A stretch of DNA of 23,711 nt from an uncultured Senegalimassilia sp. (GCF_934632265.1 NZ_CAKTYH010000016.1:1-23711); one strand, 5' to 3'. Positions 8,238-16,395 are shown, counted from the stretch's first letter. Notes: generated from the letters alone by a model not told the origin. Numbers and translations are program-made.

Positions 8238-8410
8238 GTTTCGGGGCGCATACGCGCCCGTAGGGAAGGGGCCTGCGCAATCGTGCCGTAGACGCCATCG
8301 TTTCGGGGCGCTTATGCGCCCATAGGGCAGTGGCCTGCAGCCTCCTGCTCTCACGGTGCTGCCGAAAGCTCGGACATGCTCGTTTACCGGTGCGCACGCG
8401 CCGTGCATGC
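8236..8410 (+). repeat. Imperfect tandem hairpin repeats in the MFS-rhaM spacer
   Basis: Two 41-base units, 8236-8276 and 8298-8338, match at 36 of 41 positions. Both begin TCGTTTCGGGGCGC and end GGCCTGC. Each contains the same 6-pair stem GGGCGC/GCGCCC with a different 4-base loop (ATAC, TTAT). A more degenerate third unit starts near 8380 (CTCGTTT), with a GGTGC/GCGCC stem. The spacer is otherwise non-coding and 284 bases long, much longer than the other rha spacers. The units resemble REP-type intergenic repeats. Confidence 0.6.
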
Positions 8411-8481
8411 AGAAAGCGGGAAGCCCCTGGCCCGTGCGCGACTGCGGGCCATATCCGCAACGGCTATGAAAGGAAAATGCG

Positions 8482-8823
8482 ATGACCGTACGTAAAACCG
8501 CCGAAGGCCGCACCATCAGCGGCTTCAAGATGAAGCTGTATCCGGGGTTCGCCGAGGAATACGAGCGCCGCCACAACGAGCTGTGGCCCGAGATGGCCGA
8601 CATGCTCCATGAGTACGGCGGGCACAACTACAGCATCTTCATCGATGAAGAGACGAACATCCTGTTCGGCTATATCGAGCTCGACGATCCCGAGCGTTAT
8701 GCGGAGTCGGCGCAAACCGAGATCTGCCGGAAGTGGTGGGATTTCATGGCCAGCGTCATGGAGACCAATGCCGACAACTCGCCGGTAAGCGTCGACCTGC
8801 CGTGCGCGTTCCATTTGGACTAG
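8482..8823 (+). CDS. rhaM: L-rhamnose mutarotase
   Basis: RhaM interconverts the alpha and beta anomers of L-rhamnose so that the isomerase receives its preferred form. The 113-residue protein is close to the usual length of about 104, with a short N-terminal extension. It shows the family's EEYERRHNELWPEM segment with the presumed catalytic Tyr27 and His31, the GGHNYSIFIDE strand, and the C-terminal CRKWWDFMASVM and NADNSPVS motifs. The start is supported by GAAAGGA upstream. It is separated from the transporter by the repeat-containing 284-base spacer but completes the rhamnose gene set and is followed by a terminator-like hairpin. Confidence 0.93.
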   Translation: MTVRKTAEGRTISGFKMKLYPGFAEEYERRHNELWPEMADMLHEYGGHNYSIFIDEETNILFGYIELDDPERYAESAQTEICRKWWDFMASVMETNADNSPVSVDLPCAFHLD

Positions 8824-8996
8824 CGCGCTTATGCGTCGCACGTCAGCGGGCGCGAGCCTGGTCGCGTGTGCAAGCGCCCAGCGGACCAGCAACGCCGCCG
8901 GATCGGCGGGTGGCGCCTTGGTCAGCGTCAAGCTGTTCGCCGGCATCACCGGATCGGCTGAATAGGGGATCCGGCTCTCTCCATTCATTAGTATGA

Positions 8997-9033
8997 GCGC
9001 CCGCAACCTGGCTTGTGTGCAGGTTGTGGGCGC
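8997..9033 (+). terminator. Terminator-like hairpin after rhaM
   Basis: Bases 8997-9009 pair with 9021-9033 in a 13-pair stem (one G-U) around an 11-base loop, followed by GATTCGTTT. The T-run is weak, but stem strength and position between the rhamnose genes and the ribosomal promoter fit a terminator insulating the two units. Confidence 0.6.
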
Positions 9034-9055
9034 GATTCGTTTGGGCAGGTTTTCC

Positions 9056-9084
9056 TTGAAACAACTCGCGCAGGCTCGTATAAT
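9056..9084 (+). promoter_or_regulatory. Near-consensus housekeeping promoter of the rplB operon
   Basis: A -35 box TTGAAA (9056-9061) and a perfect -10 box TATAAT (9079-9084) are separated by exactly 17 bases. Transcription would start near 9090, leaving a 5' leader of about 165 bases before rplB. Such a strong promoter suits a ribosomal protein operon. Confidence 0.85.
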
Positions 9085-9255
9085 GTCCAGTTGCGTCTGG
9101 TGACTTATGGATACACCCGGGCGCGTGGATTGACGGAGTCGGTGCGTTCGGCCTCAAACGAGCGTGCTTGGGCAATCGCCACATCCACATCTGTAGGAAG
9201 GATCTCCGGTGCATGGTGAGGCATGCGAGCGGAAATCCAGATGGAAAGGTTTGAA

Positions 9256-10086
9256 ATGGGAGTCAAACAGTACAGGCCGACTAGCCCCGGTCGTCGCTTC
9301 CAGACGGTTTCGGACAAGGCCGAAATCACCTGCGACAAGCCGGAAAAGTCCCTGCTTGCGCCGCTGAACAAGAAGGCGGGTCGCAACAACCACGGTCACA
9401 TCACCGTCCGTCATCAGGGCGGCGGCGTGAAGCGTCGTTACCGCATCATCGACTTCAAGCGCAACAAGGACGGCGTGCCTGCAAAGGTCGCTACCATCGA
9501 GTACGACCCGAACCGCTCCGCTCGTATCGCTCTGCTGCACTACGTTGACGGCGAGAAGCGTTACATCCTTCACCCGAAGGGCCTGAAGGTCGGCGACATG
9601 ATCGTCAGCGGCACCGATGTGGACATCAAGCCCGGCAACGCCATGCCGCTGTCCTGCATCCCCGTTGGTACGCTCATCCACGCCGTCGAGCTGCAGCCCG
9701 GCCGTGGCGCCGCGCTTGCCCGCTCCGCCGGCACGAGCATCCAGCTGATGGGCAAGGAAGGCAAGTACGCCATCCTGCGCATGCCCTCCTCCGAAATGCG
9801 CCGCGTGCTGCTCACCTGCCGCGCCACCATCGGCGAGGTCGGTAACGCCGAGCACTCCAACATCACGATCGGCAAGGCCGGCCGTAATCGTTGGCGTGGC
9901 ATCCGCCCGACGGTTCGCGGTACCGTCATGAACCCTGTGGACCATCCCCACGGCGGTGGCGAAGGCAAGAACAAGACTTCTGGCCGTCACCCTGTCAGCC
10001 CCTGGGGCGTTCCGACCAAGGGTCATCGTACGCGCAACCCGAAGAAGGCCTCTAGCCGCCTGATCATTCGCCGTCGCAAGAAGTAG
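9256..10086 (+). CDS. rplB: 50S ribosomal protein L2
   Basis: L2 is a primary 23S rRNA-binding protein needed for subunit association and peptidyl-transferase centre assembly. The 276-residue length is standard. It begins [14 protein letters not shown] like most L2 proteins and contains the hallmark [12 protein letters not shown] (226-237) and the basic C-terminus IIRRRKK. ATG 9256 is chosen over an in-frame ATG at 9223 because it matches the family start and is preceded by GGAAAGG at 9243-9249. It is the first gene of the ribosomal block here, whereas in most bacteria it is the fifth gene of the S10 operon. Confidence 0.97.
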   Translation: MGVKQYRPTSPGRRFQTVSDKAEITCDKPEKSLLAPLNKKAGRNNHGHITVRHQGGGVKRRYRIIDFKRNKDGVPAKVATIEYDPNRSARIALLHYVDGEKRYILHPKGLKVGDMIVSGTDVDIKPGNAMPLSCIPVGTLIHAVELQPGRGAALARSAGTSIQLMGKEGKYAILRMPSSEMRRVLLTCRATIGEVGNAEHSNITIGKAGRNRWRGIRPTVRGTVMNPVDHPHGGGEGKNKTSGRHPVSPWGVPTKGHRTRNPKKASSRLIIRRRKK

Positions 10087-10108
10087 CGCTAAGCGTTAAG
10101 GAGTAATA

Positions 10109-10381
10109 GTGAGCAGAAGTTTGAAGAAGGGTCCTTTCGTTGAGCCTCGCCTTCTTGAGCGCATCGAGAAGATGAACGCGGCCGGCGAAAAGAACGTCAT
10201 CAAGACCTGGTCCCGTGCCAGCACCATCTTCCCCGAAATGGTGGGCCACACCATCGCGGTGCATGACGGTCGCAAGTACGTGCCGGTTTACGTTACCGAG
10301 TCCATGGTCGGCCACAAGCTGGGCGAGTTCGCCCCCACGCGTACCTTCAAGGGTCACGCAGCCGACAAGAAGAAGCGATAA
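10109..10381 (+). CDS. rpsS: 30S ribosomal protein S19
   Basis: S19 sits in the head of the small subunit and contacts S13 and 16S rRNA. The 90-residue protein starts with the conserved [10 protein letters not shown] and contains the [13 protein letters not shown] C-terminus. The start codon is GTG, with AAGGAG about seven bases upstream. It follows rplB by 22 bases in the canonical order. Confidence 0.96.
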   Translation: MSRSLKKGPFVEPRLLERIEKMNAAGEKNVIKTWSRASTIFPEMVGHTIAVHDGRKYVPVYVTESMVGHKLGEFAPTRTFKGHAADKKKR

Positions 10382-10394
10382 GAAGGGGTGAATC

Positions 10395-10736
10395 ATGGAA
10401 GCTAAAGCAATCGCACGCACCGTGCGCATGTCGCCCCGCAAGGCACGCATCGTCGTTGACCTGATCCGCGGCAAGTCCGTTCCGGCTGCCCGTGAGATCT
10501 TGATGTTCACCAATCGCGCAGCCGCCGAGGTTGTCGAGAAGACGCTGAACTCCGCTGTGGCAAACGCTGAGTACCAGCATCATGTGCGTCCGGAGACGCT
10601 GGTCGTGAAGACCGCCTTCGTCGATGAGGGCCCCACGCTCAAGCGCATCCGTCCCCGCGCCAAGGGTTCCGCTTCGCGCATCCGCAAGCGCACCTGCCAC
10701 ATCACCATCATCGTCGCTCCGCGAGAGGAGGCATAA
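10395..10736 (+). CDS. rplV: 50S ribosomal protein L22
   Basis: L22 lines the peptide exit tunnel. The 113-residue protein has the conserved [17 protein letters not shown] segment (11-27) and the extended beta-hairpin region with the motif [21 protein letters not shown] near 79-99, which reaches into the tunnel. It is 13 bases after rpsS and 5 bases before rpsC, consistent with one transcript. Confidence 0.97.
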   Translation: MEAKAIARTVRMSPRKARIVVDLIRGKSVPAAREILMFTNRAAAEVVEKTLNSAVANAEYQHHVRPETLVVKTAFVDEGPTLKRIRPRAKGSASRIRKRTCHITIIVAPREEA

Positions 10737-10741
10737 AGTCT

Positions 10742-11455
10742 ATGGGTCAGAAGGTAAGCCCTACCGGGTTCCGCCTCGGTATCACCGAAGAGTGGCGCAG
10801 CCGTTGGTACGCCGACAAGGATTACGCCCAGAACCTGGCAAACGACTTGGCCATTAGGAAGTTCCTGGACAAGCAGCTGGCCCGTGCCGCCGTCTCCAAG
10901 GTCGAGATCGAGCGCGCAGGCGACAAGATCAAGGTCATCGTCACCACGGCTCGCCCGGGTGTCGTGATCGGCAAGAAGGGCGCCGAGATCGACGCTCTGC
11001 GCAAGAAGCTCGAGAAGGTCGCCAACGGCCCGGTCAACATCGAGGTCGTCGAGGTCAAGCGCCCCGAGCTGGACGCCAACCTCATCGCCCAGTCCGTCGC
11101 CGAGCAGCTCGAGGGCCGCGTCGCTTTCCGTCGCGCCATGCGCAAGGCCGTGCAGTCCGCCCGCAAGTCCGGTGCCAAGGGCATCCGCATCCAGTGCGCC
11201 GGTCGTCTCGGCGGTGCCGAGATGAGCCGCCGCGAGTGGTATCGCGAGGGTCGCGTGCCGCTGCACACGCTGCGTGCCAAGGTTGACTACGGTTTCTGCA
11301 CCGCCCGCACGCAGATGGGCGCCATCGGCGTTCAGGTGTGGGTGTACCACGGCGAGGTCCTGCCGGGCCAGAAGGCTCCGCAGCCTCAGCTCGAGGGCAG
11401 CTCTCGCCCGAACCGTTCCCGCCGCAACGACCGTAATGATAGGGGGCGCAAGTAA
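10742..11455 (+). CDS. rpsC: 30S ribosomal protein S3
   Basis: S3 is at the mRNA entry site of the small subunit and has helicase-related function. The 237-residue protein starts [14 protein letters not shown] and carries a type-2 KH domain with the GKKG loop at 77-80, followed by the conserved [19 protein letters not shown] region. The last 25 residues are a low-complexity, Arg/Asn-rich tail, probably disordered, as seen in many actinobacterial S3 proteins. The stop codon overlaps the rplP start (TAATG). Confidence 0.97.
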   Translation: MGQKVSPTGFRLGITEEWRSRWYADKDYAQNLANDLAIRKFLDKQLARAAVSKVEIERAGDKIKVIVTTARPGVVIGKKGAEIDALRKKLEKVANGPVNIEVVEVKRPELDANLIAQSVAEQLEGRVAFRRAMRKAVQSARKSGAKGIRIQCAGRLGGAEMSRREWYREGRVPLHTLRAKVDYGFCTARTQMGAIGVQVWVYHGEVLPGQKAPQPQLEGSSRPNRSRRNDRNDRGRK

Positions 11456-11877
11456 TGCTCGTACCTAAGCGTGTTAAGCACCGTAAGGTGCAGCGCGGTT
11501 CCATGAAGGGCCGTGCAAAGGGTGGTACCCGTTTGAACCACGGCACCTGGGGCATTCAGGCCCTGGAAGCCCACTGGATCACCAACCGTCAGATCGAGGC
11601 CGCTCGTATCGCCATGACCCGTTGCATGAAGCGTGGCGGTAAGGTCTGGATCACCATCTTCCCGGACAAGCCGATCACCAAGAAGCCGGCTGAGACCCGC
11701 ATGGGTTCCGGTAAGGGCAACCCCGAGGCCTGGGTCGCGGTCGTCAAGCCCGGTCGCATCATGTTCGAGATCGACGGCGTCGACGAGGCCACGGCCAAAG
11801 AGGCGCTCCGCCTTGCAATCAACAAGTTGCCCATCAAGTGCAAGATTGTGACCAAGGAAACGGAAGGGCAGGAGTAA
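11455..11877 (+). CDS. rplP: 50S ribosomal protein L16
   Basis: L16 helps position tRNA at the A site and is a late assembly protein. The 140-residue protein starts [15 protein letters not shown] and contains the conserved [21 protein letters not shown] segment. Its ATG overlaps the rpsC stop by one base, and its stop is directly followed by the rpmC ATG, so translation of the three genes is tightly coupled. Confidence 0.97.
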   Translation: MLVPKRVKHRKVQRGSMKGRAKGGTRLNHGTWGIQALEAHWITNRQIEAARIAMTRCMKRGGKVWITIFPDKPITKKPAETRMGSGKGNPEAWVAVVKPGRIMFEIDGVDEATAKEALRLAINKLPIKCKIVTKETEGQE

Positions 11878-12072
11878 ATGAAAGCAGCAGAGATTCGTGA
11901 GCTGTCTGCCGACGATCTGCAGGCCAAACTCAAGGAAGCACGCGCTGAGCTTTTCAACCTGCGCTTCCAGATGGCAACGAGCCAGCTTGACAACACCGCA
12001 CGCGTGAAGCAGGTCAAGAAGGACATCGCTCGCATCCAGACCGAGATGCGCGCCCGTGAGCTGAGCGCATAA
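11878..12072 (+). CDS. rpmC: 50S ribosomal protein L29
   Basis: L29 is a small helical protein near the exit tunnel and part of the docking site for nascent-chain factors. The 64-residue sequence contains the typical [10 protein letters not shown] start and the [15 protein letters not shown] motif, followed by a second helix. The start codon abuts the rplP stop with no spacer. Confidence 0.96.
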   Translation: MKAAEIRELSADDLQAKLKEARAELFNLRFQMATSQLDNTARVKQVKKDIARIQTEMRARELSA

Positions 12073-12088
12073 AGGAAGGTTTGATAAC

Positions 12089-12349
12089 ATGAGCGAAGAG
12101 CGTAATACGCGTAAGGTCCGCCAGGGTGTTGTGGTCAGCGCCGTCAACGACAAGACCATCGTCGTCTCCGTCGCCGAGCGCAAGCCGCATCCGGTGTACA
12201 AGAAGATGATGACGACCACCAAGAAGTTCCACGCGCATGACGAGAACAACGAGGCTGGCGTCGGCGATACCGTCACCATCATGGAGACCCGTCCGCTGTC
12301 CAAGATGAAGCGCTGGCGTCTGGTGGAGATCAACGAAAAGGCGAAATAG
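12089..12349 (+). CDS. rpsQ: 30S ribosomal protein S17
   Basis: S17 is an OB-fold primary 16S rRNA-binding protein. The 86-residue sequence shows the conserved [18 protein letters not shown] strand and the [19 protein letters not shown] segment. A ribosome binding site AAAGGAAGG is visible upstream. In the classical arrangement it is the last gene of the S10 operon; here a 50-base spacer without an obvious terminator leads to rplN. Confidence 0.96.
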   Translation: MSEERNTRKVRQGVVVSAVNDKTIVVSVAERKPHPVYKKMMTTTKKFHAHDENNEAGVGDTVTIMETRPLSKMKRWRLVEINEKAK

Positions 12350-12399
12350 CCCTTTCCTCTTATCCCATCAGATTACCGATTGAAAGATAGGTTGAAGCA

Positions 12400-12768
12400 A
12401 TGATTCAGATGCAAACCATGCTCGCGGTCGCCGACAACTCCGGCGCTCGCAAGGTGCAGTGCATCAAGGTCCTGGGCGGCTCCAAGCGCCGTTACGCGGG
12501 CCTGGGCGACGTGATCATCTGCAGCGTCAAAGAGGCTATGCCCAACGGTGCTGTCAAAAAGGGTGACGTCGTGCGCTGCGTCGTTGTGCGCGTGAAGAAG
12601 GAAGTTCGTCGCGCTGACGGCAGCTACATCAAGTTCGACCAGAACGCCGCCGTCCTGATCGACGCCAACGGTGCGCCGCGCGGCACGCGTATCTTCGGGC
12701 CCGTCGCCCGCGAGCTGCGCGAGAAGAAGTACATGAAGATCGTGTCCTTGGCACCTGAGACGCTGTAA
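12400..12768 (+). CDS. rplN: 50S ribosomal protein L14
   Basis: L14 forms part of the intersubunit bridge with 16S rRNA. The 122-residue length is exactly typical, with the starting [17 protein letters not shown] and the conserved [13 protein letters not shown] segment near the C-terminus. It is classically the first gene of the spc operon. The preceding spacer has no strong promoter that I can see, so read-through from the rplB promoter is likely. Confidence 0.97.
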   Translation: MIQMQTMLAVADNSGARKVQCIKVLGGSKRRYAGLGDVIICSVKEAMPNGAVKKGDVVRCVVVRVKKEVRRADGSYIKFDQNAAVLIDANGAPRGTRIFGPVARELREKKYMKIVSLAPETL

Positions 12769-12783
12769 AGGGGGTTATTCGCA

Positions 12784-13107
12784 ATGAACAGCATGAACAT
12801 CAAGAAGGGCGACACCGTCCGCGTTCTGTCCGGCAAGGACAAGGGCAAGGAGGGCCAGGTCGTTCGTTCTCTCCCCAGCAAGCAGCGCGTGGTCGTCGAG
12901 AAGGTGAACATGGTCAAGAAGGCCATGCGCCCCACTCAGCAGAACCCGCAGGGCGGCATCATGTCCGTCGAGGCTCCCATCCATGTCTCCAACGTCATGG
13001 TCATCTGCCCCGAGTGCAAGCAGCCCACCCGCGTGTCCCACCGCGTGAACGAGGCCGGCAAGAAGGTCCGCGTTTGCAAGAAGTGCGGCAAGGACATCGA
13101 TAAATAG
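12784..13107 (+). CDS. rplX: 50S ribosomal protein L24, zinc-ribbon form
   Basis: L24 is an assembly-initiator protein of the large subunit with a KOW domain, visible as [20 protein letters not shown] (6-25). The C-terminal part carries two CxxC pairs, Cys75/Cys78 and Cys98/Cys101, which would form a small zinc ribbon; many L24 proteins lack this or carry only part of it. The start at 12784 has AAAGGGGG upstream; an ATG three codons later is an alternative. A hairpin-rich spacer follows. Confidence 0.95.
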   Translation: MNSMNIKKGDTVRVLSGKDKGKEGQVVRSLPSKQRVVVEKVNMVKKAMRPTQQNPQGGIMSVEAPIHVSNVMVICPECKQPTRVSHRVNEAGKKVRVCKKCGKDIDK

Positions 13108-13118
13108 TTTTGTTGAAG

Positions 13119-13200
13119 GCGGCCCGCCTTTGCGCGGGCCGCGTTTAGAATATGACCCTGGCCATATAAGACCAGGGACGCAGGGTCGGAAATCCTGCGT
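13119..13200 (+). promoter_or_regulatory. Three consecutive hairpins in the rplX-rplE spacer
   Basis: The 116-base spacer contains three stems in a row: a 9-pair GC stem (13119-13127 with 13134-13142, followed by GTTT), a 6-pair stem CCCTGG/CCAGGG (13156-13161 with 13172-13177), and a 7-pair stem ACGCAGG/CCTGCGT (13178-13184 with 13194-13200, followed by TTAATT). The last two abut with no unpaired base. These may form an attenuator, a processing site or a protein-binding RNA element. Confidence 0.55.
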
Positions 13201-13223
13201 TTAATTCATCGAAAGGAAATCGC

Positions 13224-13775
13224 ATGACTGCTCCTCGTCTCAAAGAGAAGTACAAGAACGAGATCGTCGCTAAGCTGGAAAGCGAGCTGGGCATCGACAA
13301 CATCAATAATGTTCCGCGTCTCGAGAAGATCGTCGTGAACATGGGCGTCGGCGCTGCCGCTTCCGACCACAAGCTGCTTGATGCCGCAATGAACGATATG
13401 CGCATCATTACCGGTCAGCAGCCCTGCATCACCCGCGCTAAGAAGTCCATCGCAGGCTTCCATGTGCGCGAGGGCCAGGCCATCGGCTGCAAGGTCACCC
13501 TGCGCGGCGACCGCATGTGGGAGTTCCTGGATCGTCTGCTGGCAGCTGCTCTGCCGCGCGTCCGCGACTTCCGCGGCATCTCCCCGACCAGCTTCGACGG
13601 TCGCGGCAACTACACGCTCGGCATCACCGAGCAGCTGATCTTCCCCGAGATCGAGTACGATAAGGTCGACCGCACCCGTGGTATGGACATCACGTTCGTC
13701 ACCACCGCCGGCAACAACGAGAACGCCTTCGCGCTGCTTTCCGCGCTGGGCTTCCCGTTCAAGGACCGCGACTAA
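13224..13775 (+). CDS. rplE: 50S ribosomal protein L5
   Basis: L5 binds 5S rRNA and forms a bridge to the small-subunit head. The 183-residue protein contains the conserved [12 protein letters not shown], the [25 protein letters not shown] segment, and the PRVRDFRGI motif. The start ATG follows GAAAGGAA. It is isolated from both neighbours by about 100-base structured spacers, which is unusual for this tightly packed operon. Confidence 0.97.
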   Translation: MTAPRLKEKYKNEIVAKLESELGIDNINNVPRLEKIVVNMGVGAAASDHKLLDAAMNDMRIITGQQPCITRAKKSIAGFHVREGQAIGCKVTLRGDRMWEFLDRLLAAALPRVRDFRGISPTSFDGRGNYTLGITEQLIFPEIEYDKVDRTRGMDITFVTTAGNNENAFALLSALGFPFKDRD

Positions 13776-13794
13776 CCCTTTTGTTTGACCGTAA

Positions 13795-13854
13795 GGATGG
13801 CCGGCCAGGTCATCCTGCAGGCAGTTTAAAGCCCGCCTTCCCGGCGGGCTTGGA
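13795..13854 (+). promoter_or_regulatory. Hairpins in the rplE-rpsN spacer
   Basis: The 99-base spacer has an AGGATG/CATCCT stem (13795-13800 with 13812-13817 approximately) and a 9-pair stem AAGCCCGCC/GGCGGGCTT with a 5-base loop (about 13830-13853). No T-run follows on the + strand, so efficient termination is unlikely; mRNA processing or regulation is more plausible. Confidence 0.45.
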
Positions 13855-13874
13855 AACAAGAAAGAAGGATTTGC

Positions 13875-14060
13875 ATGGCAAAGAAATCGATGATCGCCAA
13901 GAGCGAGCGCGAGCCGAAGTTCTCCACGCGCCAGCACAATCGCTGCACGCGTTGCGGGCGTCCGCGCGCTTACTACCGTAAGTTCGGCCTGTGCCGCGTG
14001 TGCCTGCGCGAGCTGGCTAACAAAGGCGAGCTGCCCGGCGTGACCAAGGCTTCCTGGTAG
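13875..14060 (+). CDS. rpsN: 30S ribosomal protein S14, type Z (zinc-binding)
   Basis: This is the short, 61-residue zinc-dependent form of S14 (often called rpsZ), a component of the small-subunit head. It carries two zinc-binding pairs, Cys24/Cys27 (CTRCG) and Cys40/Cys43 (CRVC), and the conserved C-terminus GVTKASW. The start is supported by AAGAAGGA upstream. The position between rplE and rpsH is canonical. Confidence 0.96.
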   Translation: MAKKSMIAKSEREPKFSTRQHNRCTRCGRPRAYYRKFGLCRVCLRELANKGELPGVTKASW

Positions 14061-14091
14061 GCCCCAACACAAGGTACGTACGGGTGTGCCA

Positions 14092-14130
14092 CGGTTCAGG
14101 CGGGGGTGCTAAGGGCGCCTATCCGAACCG
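14092..14130 (+). promoter_or_regulatory. Structured rpsN-rpsH spacer
   Basis: The 109-base spacer can fold CGGTTC-AGGCG (14092-14102) against CGCCT (14116-14120) and GAACCG (14125-14130), giving an 11-pair stem with a four-base bulge on one side. It precedes the S8 gene. Its function is unknown. Confidence 0.4.
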
Positions 14131-14169
14131 AACCGATCGGCTCATCACGAACCAAAGGAGAAACTTACT

Positions 14170-14568
14170 ATGACCATGACTGACCCTATCGCAGATATGC
14201 TTACGCGCGTGCGTAACGCTAACTCTGCCGGCAAGGCTACGGTCTCCATGCCCTCCAGCAAGAAGCTGGTCGAGATCGCCCGCATCATGCAGGAAGAGGG
14301 CTATGTGGCCGGCTACGAGGTTGTCGAAGGCGAGCCTCGTGCCACGCTCGAAATCACGCTGAAGTACGGCGAGAAGAAGGCCAAGACCATCCGCGGCATC
14401 CGCCGCATCTCCAAGCCGGGTCTGCGCATCTACGCCGGCAAGGACGAGCTGCCCCGCGTTCTGGGCGGCCTCGGCACTGCAATCGTCTCCACGTCCAACG
14501 GCGTGATGACCGACCGCGACGCCCGCAAGAAGGGCATCGGCGGCGAGGTTATCGCGTACATCTGGTAG
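14170..14568 (+). CDS. rpsH: 30S ribosomal protein S8
   Basis: S8 binds 16S rRNA helix 21 and in E. coli represses the spc operon by binding its mRNA. The 132-residue protein starts with the usual [17 protein letters not shown] and ends with the conserved GGEVIAYIW; the [19 protein letters not shown] motif is intact. AAAGGAG lies about nine bases upstream of the start. Confidence 0.97.
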   Translation: MTMTDPIADMLTRVRNANSAGKATVSMPSSKKLVEIARIMQEEGYVAGYEVVEGEPRATLEITLKYGEKKAKTIRGIRRISKPGLRIYAGKDELPRVLGGLGTAIVSTSNGVMTDRDARKKGIGGEVIAYIW

Positions 14569-14587
14569 GAAAGGAAGGGATAGGTTT

Positions 14588-15127
14588 ATGTCTCGTATCG
14601 GCAAGCAGCCCGTTACCGTTCCTGCCGGCGTCGACGTGAAGATCGACGGCCATATCGTGACGGTCAAGGGCCCCAAGGGCGAGCTCACCCGCGAGTTCAA
14701 CCCCATGATGACCATTAGCCAGGAAGGCGAGGAGATTATCGTCTCCCGTCCTGACGACTCCCGTGAGGCCAGGAGCCTGCACGGCCTTACCCGCACCCTC
14801 ATCCACAACATGGTCGAGGGCGTTTCCGCCGGCTACCAGAAGAAGCTGCAGCTGGTCGGCGTCGGCTATCGTGCCGCGCTGAAGGGCAAGGACCTGGAGA
14901 TGCAGCTGGGCTTCTCGCACCCCGTGCTCATGGAGTGCCCTGAGAACATCACGTTCGAGGTTCCCAGCCAGACCGAGATCGTCGTCTCCGGCATCAGCAA
15001 GGAGCAGGTCGGCCAGGTGGCCGCAAACGTCCGCGCATGGCGCAAGCCTGAGCCTTACAAGGGCAAGGGCATCCGCTATGAGGGCGAGCACGTGCGCCGC
15101 AAGGTCGGCAAGGCTGGCAAGGACTAA
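14588..15127 (+). CDS. rplF: 50S ribosomal protein L6
   Basis: L6 lies near the factor-binding site of the large subunit. The 179-residue protein has the duplicated fold of the family, starting [15 protein letters not shown] and containing the C-terminal motif [19 protein letters not shown]. It follows rpsH by 19 bases. Confidence 0.97.
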   Translation: MSRIGKQPVTVPAGVDVKIDGHIVTVKGPKGELTREFNPMMTISQEGEEIIVSRPDDSREARSLHGLTRTLIHNMVEGVSAGYQKKLQLVGVGYRAALKGKDLEMQLGFSHPVLMECPENITFEVPSQTEIVVSGISKEQVGQVAANVRAWRKPEPYKGKGIRYEGEHVRRKVGKAGKD

Positions 15128-15159
15128 GCGCGCAAGCGTAACTGAACGAAGGGATTACC

Positions 15160-15528
15160 ATGAATAAGCTTCAGAAAAAGCAAGCTGCGCTGGCCCGTCG
15201 CCATCGTCGCGTGCGCGGTAAGATCTCCGGCACGCCGGAGCGTCCCCGTCTTTGCGTGACGCGCAGCAATAACAACATCTACGTGCAGTTCGTCGACGAC
15301 GTTGCGGGCAAGACCCTGTGCGGCGTTTCCACCCTGGGCCCTGATTTCAAGGCCACGGGCAAGAACGGCGCTAACGTCGAGGGCGCTACCGCTCTCGGTG
15401 AGATCGCAGGCAAGAAGGCTCAGGAATGCGGCATCACGGAAGTCGTTTTCGATCGTGGTGGCAACCTGTACCACGGGCGCGTCAAGGCTCTGGCCGACGC
15501 TGCTCGTGAAGCCGGTCTGAAATTCTAG
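15160..15528 (+). CDS. rplR: 50S ribosomal protein L18
   Basis: L18 binds 5S rRNA together with L5. The 122-residue protein has the basic N-terminus [20 protein letters not shown] and the conserved C-terminal [28 protein letters not shown] region (about 95-122). It is preceded by GAAGGGA. Confidence 0.97.
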   Translation: MNKLQKKQAALARRHRRVRGKISGTPERPRLCVTRSNNNIYVQFVDDVAGKTLCGVSTLGPDFKATGKNGANVEGATALGEIAGKKAQECGITEVVFDRGGNLYHGRVKALADAAREAGLKF

Positions 15529-15542
15529 AAGGGGTTTAGTCT

Positions 15543-16064
15543 ATGGCTCGCAACAAGCAAGAGAACGCCGCAGCTCCCGAGCTCGAAGAGCGCGTCGTTT
15601 ACATCAACCGCGTGTCCAAGGTCGTCAAGGGTGGTCGCCGCTTCGGTCTGACCGCGCTGGTGGTCGTGGGCGACCGCAACGGCCACGTCGGCATCGGCAT
15701 GGGCAAGTCCCAGGAAGTGCCTACGGCCATCAAGAAGGGCGTGGAGGACGCCAAGAAGAACATGTTCTCCGTGCCGCTGACCGACGAGAAGACGCTGCCG
15801 CATGAGATCATCGGCGAGTTTGGTGCCGGTCGCGTTCTCATCAAGCCTGCTGTTCCCGGTACCGGCGTTATCGCCGGCGGCGCTGCCCGTGCCGTCCTGG
15901 AGCTGTCCGGTGTGGAGAACGTCCTGTGCAAGTCTCTGGGCACCGACAACGTCATGAACGTCGTCAAGGCCACGGCCGAGGGTCTGAAGGAAATGCAGTC
16001 CCCCGAGTCCGTCGCCGAGCGTCGTGGCATTTCCGTTGCCAAGATCTACGGCTGGAAGGAGTAA
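15543..16064 (+). CDS. rpsE: 30S ribosomal protein S5
   Basis: S5 contributes to decoding accuracy and mRNA entry. The 173-residue protein contains the S5 double-stranded-RNA-binding-like domain with [18 protein letters not shown], the conserved [17 protein letters not shown] stretch, and the C-terminal domain with TAEGLKEM. The N-terminal 15 or so residues are an acidic, variable extension. It precedes rpmD by 3 bases. Confidence 0.97.
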   Translation: MARNKQENAAAPELEERVVYINRVSKVVKGGRRFGLTALVVVGDRNGHVGIGMGKSQEVPTAIKKGVEDAKKNMFSVPLTDEKTLPHEIIGEFGAGRVLIKPAVPGTGVIAGGAARAVLELSGVENVLCKSLGTDNVMNVVKATAEGLKEMQSPESVAERRGISVAKIYGWKE

Positions 16065-16067
16065 CCC

Positions 16068-16259
16068 ATGTCCGACGCTAAGAAGACGCTGCGTCTTACG
16101 CAGGTGAAGAGCTCCATCGGTTACAAGAAGGATCAGGCTGCTACGCTGAAGGCCCTGGGCCTCGGCAAGATCGGCCGCTCCATCGACCAGGTCGACAATG
16201 CCAACATCCGCGGCATGATCTTCAAGGTGAAGCATCTCATCAAGGTGGAGGAGCTGTAA
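16068..16259 (+). CDS. rpmD: 50S ribosomal protein L30
   Basis: L30 is a small large-subunit protein; the 63-residue length is typical. The sequence contains LRLTQVKSSIGYKKDQAATLKALGLGKIGRS, matching the family. It starts three bases after the rpsE stop and is followed by a long structured spacer before rplO. Confidence 0.95.
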   Translation: MSDAKKTLRLTQVKSSIGYKKDQAATLKALGLGKIGRSIDQVDNANIRGMIFKVKHLIKVEEL

Positions 16260-16276
16260 AGTTCACAATCGCCACC

Positions 16277-16305
16277 TTGGCATACTTACCCGTCTAGGGT
16301 AGAAT
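16277..16305 (+). promoter_or_regulatory. Probable internal promoter upstream of rplO-secY
   Basis: A -35 box TTGGCA (16277-16282) and a -10 box TAGAAT (16300-16305) are separated by exactly 17 bases. Transcription would start near 16312, inside the first arm of a large hairpin. It would give rplO and secY expression independent of the upstream ribosomal genes. Confidence 0.65.
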
Positions 16306-16308
16306 TTT

Positions 16309-16395
16309 CGATTGGCGTGTCGGCTTCCGGCGCGCCAATCGGTTGTATTGGAAGTTTGCTGGCGGCGAGCTGCCAGCACCGGGCGGGAGCCCGGT
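16309..16395 (+). promoter_or_regulatory. Three-hairpin leader before rplO
   Basis: Three stems lie in a row. Bases 16309-16323 pair with 16327-16341 in a 15-pair stem (two G-U) with a 3-base loop. Bases 16357-16363 pair with 16372-16378 (TGCTGGC/GCCAGCA). Bases 16379-16384 pair with 16389-16394 (CCGGGC/GCCCGG) around a GGGA tetraloop of the GNRA class. The rplO ribosome binding site AAGGAGA comes shortly after. The arrangement suggests a regulatory or processing element; the first stem could also act as a terminator for the upstream transcript. Confidence 0.55.

Larger units (their letters stand above)
8824..9255. other. Gene-free 432 bp junction between rha and ribosomal genes
   Basis: No convincing gene lies here. 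The left part (8824-8996) holds GC-rich inverted repeats, including CCGGATC/GATCCGG (8949-8974), and a repeated 10-mer CCGGATCGGC (8898 and 8949). The middle has a terminator-like hairpin (8997-9033). The right part holds a strong promoter (9056-9084) and a leader of about 165 bases before rplB. There is no trace that I can recognise of rpsJ, rplC, rplD or rplW, which normally precede rplB. Confidence 0.7.

Noticed and set aside
8236..8410. CRISPR array in the MFS-rhaM spacer
   Set aside because: There are only two clear units and one degenerate one, the spacer between them is about 21 bases, and no cas genes are present.
8824..9006. Minus-strand frame reading MRALILMNGESRIPYS and onwards from 9006
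   Set aside because: The first 60 or so residues look superficially protein-like, but there is no ribosome binding site, the frame runs on antisense into rhaM, and the region is made of inverted repeats.
9223..9255. Earlier ATG for rplB at 9223
   Set aside because: L2 proteins begin at the MGVKQY position, and the best ribosome binding site is in front of ATG 9256.
13828..13870. Intrinsic terminator in the rplE-rpsN spacer
   Set aside because: The stem is strong, but the T-run lies on the minus-strand side; on the + strand the hairpin is followed by GGAAAC, so termination of the ribosomal transcript is unlikely.
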